The notes below the pieces were generated by a model. That model was not told where the DNA came from. It ran no database searches and saw only the letters and a program-made list of their open reading frames with translations. Shown piece by piece: positions 60,185-64,000 of a stretch of 64,000 bases of DNA; the stretch's first letter is position 1, and every line of letters starts with the position of its first letter. Position numbers and translations under genes: made by a program. The stretch is from the NCBI GenBank assembly GCA_040357565.1, contig JBDODJ010000001.1. The stretch is one strand, 5' to 3'. The DNA comes from Cercozoa sp. M6MM. Its lineage: Eukaryota > Endomyxa: Ascetosporea.

Positions 60185-63100
60185 TCATGGGAGCGTCGAG
60201 ACACGAAACCGTCGAATGTCGAGCGCCGGCCATATCAGCTCTGTGTAACACAGAGTAGACTCGAAAAAACGAAAAGACCAACGGAATACAGGTCACGGTA
60301 CCTGCATATTGTAGATACGGCGGAGTAATGTCGTACTGTCTTGGCGTAGACTGCCGCCACTGGGAATTCAGTTGCGCACTGTCATCGTTTCTCTGTTTTG
60401 ATAAACACCCAGGAGAATGAAATACACACAGACATGGCAATGAAGTAAACTGTACTACCTCAAGTCCACCGCCACTATGTCCGCCGTTTTCGTTGTTCTG
60501 TACCGTAGGTTCTGGGTCTTGTGGGCCTGCCAAGCAATCAGCACAGTTTACATACACAGCACACCCCAGTTGACCTGACAAAGTACTGTACCCACTGGAA
60601 GGTCCTCGTTTGCCCAGGGATAGCCAGAGATGGCATCATGCTCGGCAACGACCTTGTCACAGGCAGTGTTCCTTCGGTTGTCTGTGCAGTCCAACCACGG
60701 AACGAGAGTACAACGCAGGTGGAATTAAAGAGCGTCAACAAAAGCGAAAGACGACTATGATCGTACCTAGGATTGAGGCAGCGACACTCCACTGCGTCGC
60801 ACTCTCGGAGACATCGAACTAGACCAGGCAAACAAGCAGTCAGCGAGAGGGGAGAGTGTACTTGAGAGTGAGTGCTATACCTTGTAAGCAACGCCAGTGC
60901 CATCTGGTTCTGTCACATCACATATTCACACACACACACACGCACACACACACGCACACACACACATACACACATCACACGTCAAGTGACTAAACATATG
61001 ATTGTGCATATACCAGAGATGGCCGAACAGGAAGCCTCTCGACAACGTGGATTGTCTTCGTCAGTACATTCGGGTGCTGTGACATTGTCAAACAGACACG
61101 CACACATATCATACAGAAACACAGAACAGGTACTGTTGGTACCAACGAAGACGTCGTCGTTGTTGTCGACCACAGGCGCAAACAGATCGTCCAAATCCAC
61201 TTCTTCCCCTGAAGGTATGTTCGCAAGGATCTTGACTCCTTCACACATAGAGACACAACAGGGATGTGGTACCAACTTGAGGGTCATCGATCGTGCCGAC
61301 ATTGGGCAGGGAGAAGAGAACGTCCAGATCCACTGTGATTCCTGAAATAAGCAATCATGTAGACACACACACACACACGCGCGCGCGCCAGCACACACAC
61401 ACACGCACACACACAGCTGCACACACACAGCTGCACACACAGGTATACTGTAGCACCATCTTGGAGGTCGTCGTTGCTTTCTGCAGCAGGCAGAGCGAAC
61501 AAGTCGTCCAAATCCACCGTATGCCCTGACAATGTACAACCTGGCCAGTGAAACTGGTACCAGAACATATGCCACCAACCAATGATAACCTTACCGCTGT
61601 CCAATGTTTCGACTGTCTCAGCGACAGAGTCCTCGCGCCACAGTGCACTGCACAATCAACAATAACAACAATCACCTAATACAACTACAGACAGAGACAC
61701 ACCAGGCGAACTGGTCCATCGTCTCAGCGACAGTGCCTCGACACAGAGGCCGCGGGTCCAGCAGCGCATCCAGCACTCGCAAGAGGTCAGGGGCACGTCG
61801 CTGCAGCAGTGTCAGAGTGTCGCCTGGAATGCAGTCATACCACAGCCACGATGGTGGCAGCTACACCAGACCAGACATCACAGAAACACAACACAAGCAG
61901 GCATCTGTGTATCGACATATGGAAGAAGGTACAGCAGGCACTTCCTCCTCGATCGAAGAGGTGGCGCCGTCCACGTGGAGGAGGCGAGCCCACATCGGCA
62001 ACTGCAGGCTCTGGCACCGCTCGAGTTGAGCGACCTCGGTGTCTGCCACACAGATGCACGTACATGGTATGCGACACATGGTAGACTGAGGCAGTACCCG
62101 GGCGGCCCATCTTGACATAGTCGCCGCAGTCGTGGCCCCACACGCCAAACATCATCGAGCGCATGATCGCACCTGCACCATTGGTCCACATATATACATA
62201 TATACTCAGTACACACACTCACACCCACACCCACCCCCACAGACCAGCAATGCAATGTACCCAACGAGAAGGAGTCCGATAAGGCAGATCGCATGCCGAG
62301 TGTTGCTGCCTCGGGTGCACTGTAACCTGGGGTGAAACCTGTATCACCACACACACACACACACACAAACATACGCACACACAAGACACAAAAGGCATAG
62401 GAGAAGGTAAGGGCACAGAGTAGTTGCGAGTGCGGCGATGTCGGTCGGCACAGTTGTTGCAGCACCTTCAACAGTGCCTGCTCGTGCGAAGTGCTGCACA
62501 CACACACAAGCAAAGTACATGCATGTGTACACACAGGGCACACACACAACATACATGCATACAGTATACACACAGAGCACACAAAGAAGAGGGAGTGTGC
62601 TACTCATGGAGCAAACGCGCCTGCCGCAGCTGTCGCACAAAAAGCCGAGCACACGTGGAGTGCGAGGCCAACGTAGATGCTACCGGACAACCCTGCCGAC
62701 ACACGAAGCAGATACACATGGACAGACAGAAACAGACCAGGACTACCTTGGGATGCAACCGCGAGCATCCTTGCAGTGACGCCTCGCCGTAGTCAATCAG
62801 CACAGCGTACACGCTGCCTAGTTCGACCTGCAACAGACATAACATGTTTGAGCACACATGTGCACAGACAGACACGTGATACCTTATCGAAAAGGTCGTA
62901 CATTTCGCCAAGTGAGGCACACGCCTCGATTTGCTCGCAGACCGCAGTGTCGTTCGACGAGAACATGAGATTGCCTGGCGATAAATCATTGTGAAGAATG
63001 CCGCGCTTGTGAAGACGTGTTAGTAGTCGGCACAGTGGCGTCAACAAGGACACTGTGGCTCGTGCGGCCTGTCGCAACTCGTGCTCGTGCCCTGTGCCGT

Positions 63101-64000
63101 ACATAATATACAGAGACACATGATACATGCAAATGTGCACACACACACATATGCATTGCTTGCAGAGAGCAAGGGTACCAAAGGGAGCAGTGTTCTCCAA
63201 CAACTGCCCCAGCGAGCAGCCACGCACTCGCTCCACCACGATGGCGGTGTCAGTGTTGGCCTCAACAGCAGCAGCAGTGGGGCACAACTTGACCGCTTCG
63301 ACCGGCAACTCTTTCTATTGCAGGCACACAGCACAATACACACTACCTAGGCCTGACAAGTGTGGAAGGAAGAGGGAGAAAGCTGCCTGCCGTTCGAGGT
63401 AGGCCAATTGCGAGCAGAGATCACCTTGCGGCAAGATGCTCGTGGGCAGCACAGGAACTGTGCCCACTGGGCTTACCGTGTGCTGCCTGTGTCATCCACA
63501 CACACACATACACAACATATAATACACACACACACACATACATATACACACACAAATGACAGAGAGTCAGGGCACCCCAAGTCAGCACCGGCCACCTGCT
63601 GCACGGTCTTGGTGGCCTCCAACTCAAAAAGCAGTGAGTTGGAGGCCCTCGTGCCTGCTTGAGCCAAGTCACGCTGCCTACCCACACACATGTTAATGTA
63701 CATACACACACATATATAGACATAAATATATGTACAGGCAGTACCACTTCTCAGTGACGCGCTCAATTTCTATCCAGTGTGCTCGCATGGCGGCCTCGTC
63801 GGCTGATTTTGTAAGAGCACTTTCCGCACGCATGTAGCGCGCGTTGTGCTTTCTGATCAGACCACACACAATGTATGCATACAGACACATACAGTAGACA
63901 CACAGTACACACACAGTACGCACAGTACAGACAGACACAGACATAATCAAAAACACACAAGGTACCTGCTAGCGGTCTGTTGCGCCAGTCGTACATTTGG
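60185..64000 (-). CDS. divergent protein-kinase-like gene 2, 5' end off window, with DLDDLF repeats
   Basis: This is a paralogue of the gene at 42.8-46.4 kb. The exon at the window edge reads PNVRLAQQTASR (gene 1: PNVRFAQNHVCE), so the start lies beyond 64000. Kinase-like motifs: GAVCAVPVEAVK, TDTAIVVERVRGCSLGQLLE, TPLCRLLTRLHKRGILHNDL then SPGNLMFSSND (HND loop), YAVLIDYGEASLQGCSRLHP (DYG) and GFTPGYSAPEAATLGMRSAL, then LLRVLDALLDPRPLCRGTVA. Three small exons in the tail each encode a related motif: VDLDDLFALP (about 61458-61529), VDLDVLFSLP (about 61280-61341) and VDLDDLFAPV (about 61140-61214). Later exons read VVAEHDAISGYPWANEDLPV, GPQDPEPTVQNNENGGHSGG and RNDDSAQLNSQWRQSTPRQY; the end is IWPALDIRRFRVSTLP, TGA at 60187-60185. 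Introns carry several CA repeats. No known family name. Confidence 0.55.
60929..60975. repeat. (CA)n microsatellite in kinase-like gene 2
   Basis: An interrupted CA run lies in the tail-exon region of the gene and is GT on the coding strand. Confidence 0.85.
61362..61440. repeat. (CA)n/(CG)n microsatellite between DLDDLF exons
   Basis: CA repeats with a short CG run and repeated CAGCTGCACACACA units lie in the intron between the first and second DLDDLF-type exons. Confidence 0.85.

Noticed and set aside
59835-60581. Single minus-strand frame of 248 codons through the end of kinase-like gene 2
   Set aside because: It overlaps the three-span gene on the other strand and reads through good splice sites. 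The spliced model ends at 60185 and matches the phase of the preceding exon.

Overview
This is a eukaryotic nuclear window. Its genes are dense, lie on both strands, and are mostly cut by many short GT-AG introns, typically about 55-80 nt. I built the exon joins by hand from conserved protein motifs and intron phase, so edges that carry no family motif are approximate. The best clue to the organism is the polyubiquitin gene near 11.4-12.3 kb: it has a two-residue Asn-Gly spacer between successive ubiquitin units. One- or two-residue insertions at this junction are an established marker of Cercozoa/Foraminifera (Rhizaria). The short introns and compact genes fit a rhizarian, possibly an endomyxan or phytomyxean, but I cannot name a species. 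CFAP44 implies a flagellated stage.

Layout. 0-4.7 kb: CFAP44 (axonemal tether, minus strand, C-terminus off the window). 5.2-7.5 kb: FHA plus Ser/Thr kinase of CHK2/RAD53 type. 8.0-8.4 kb: small single-span protein, probably mitochondrial. 8.8-11.1 kb: NEK-type kinase. 11.4-12.3 kb: polyubiquitin. 12.8-14.2 kb: SPFH/band-7 protein. 14.6-16.4 kb: unknown multi-span protein. 17.1-19.8 kb: large basic protein with a possible CH-like segment. 20.0-21.7 kb: amino-acid/auxin permease family transporter. 22.4-24.1 kb: an L-type lectin (ERGIC-53/VIP36 type) joined in frame to cornichon. 24.5-26.1 kb: ZNRD2-like zinc ribbon. 26.3-26.8 kb: DAD1/OST2. 27.2-31.2 kb: tandem CH domains, long coiled coil and GAS2 domain. 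31.5-42.3 kb: two tandem paralogues of an unrecognised family with acidic tails, then a decayed third copy. 42.8-46.4 kb and 60.2-64.0 kb: two paralogous divergent kinase-like genes. 47.2-50.4 kb: EML protein with an N-terminal acylation-type start. 50.8-52.4 kb: aquaglyceroporin. 53.0-55.5 kb: D-2-hydroxyglutarate dehydrogenase, its 3' end lost at a 100-N gap. 55.8-56.8 kb: CCDC137-like protein. 57.1-58.7 kb: mannose-6-phosphate isomerase. 59.1-60.1 kb: three-span unknown.

Themes. Several genes belong to the secretory and N-glycosylation route: mannose-6-phosphate isomerase supplies mannose, DAD1 is an oligosaccharyltransferase subunit, and the lectin-cornichon fusion would be a cargo receptor for ER export. 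A second group is cytoskeletal or ciliary: CFAP44, NEK, EML and the CH-CH-GAS2 crosslinker. They are scattered rather than clustered, so this is not evidence of co-regulation.

The most notable observations are the lectin-cornichon fusion, the tandem unknown family with its decaying third copy, the kinase-like paralogues (one with a triplicated DLDDLF-type motif), and a group of TTTACCCC-rich introns confined to two unrelated genes. I saw no tRNA, rRNA, CRISPR array or recognisable transposase.
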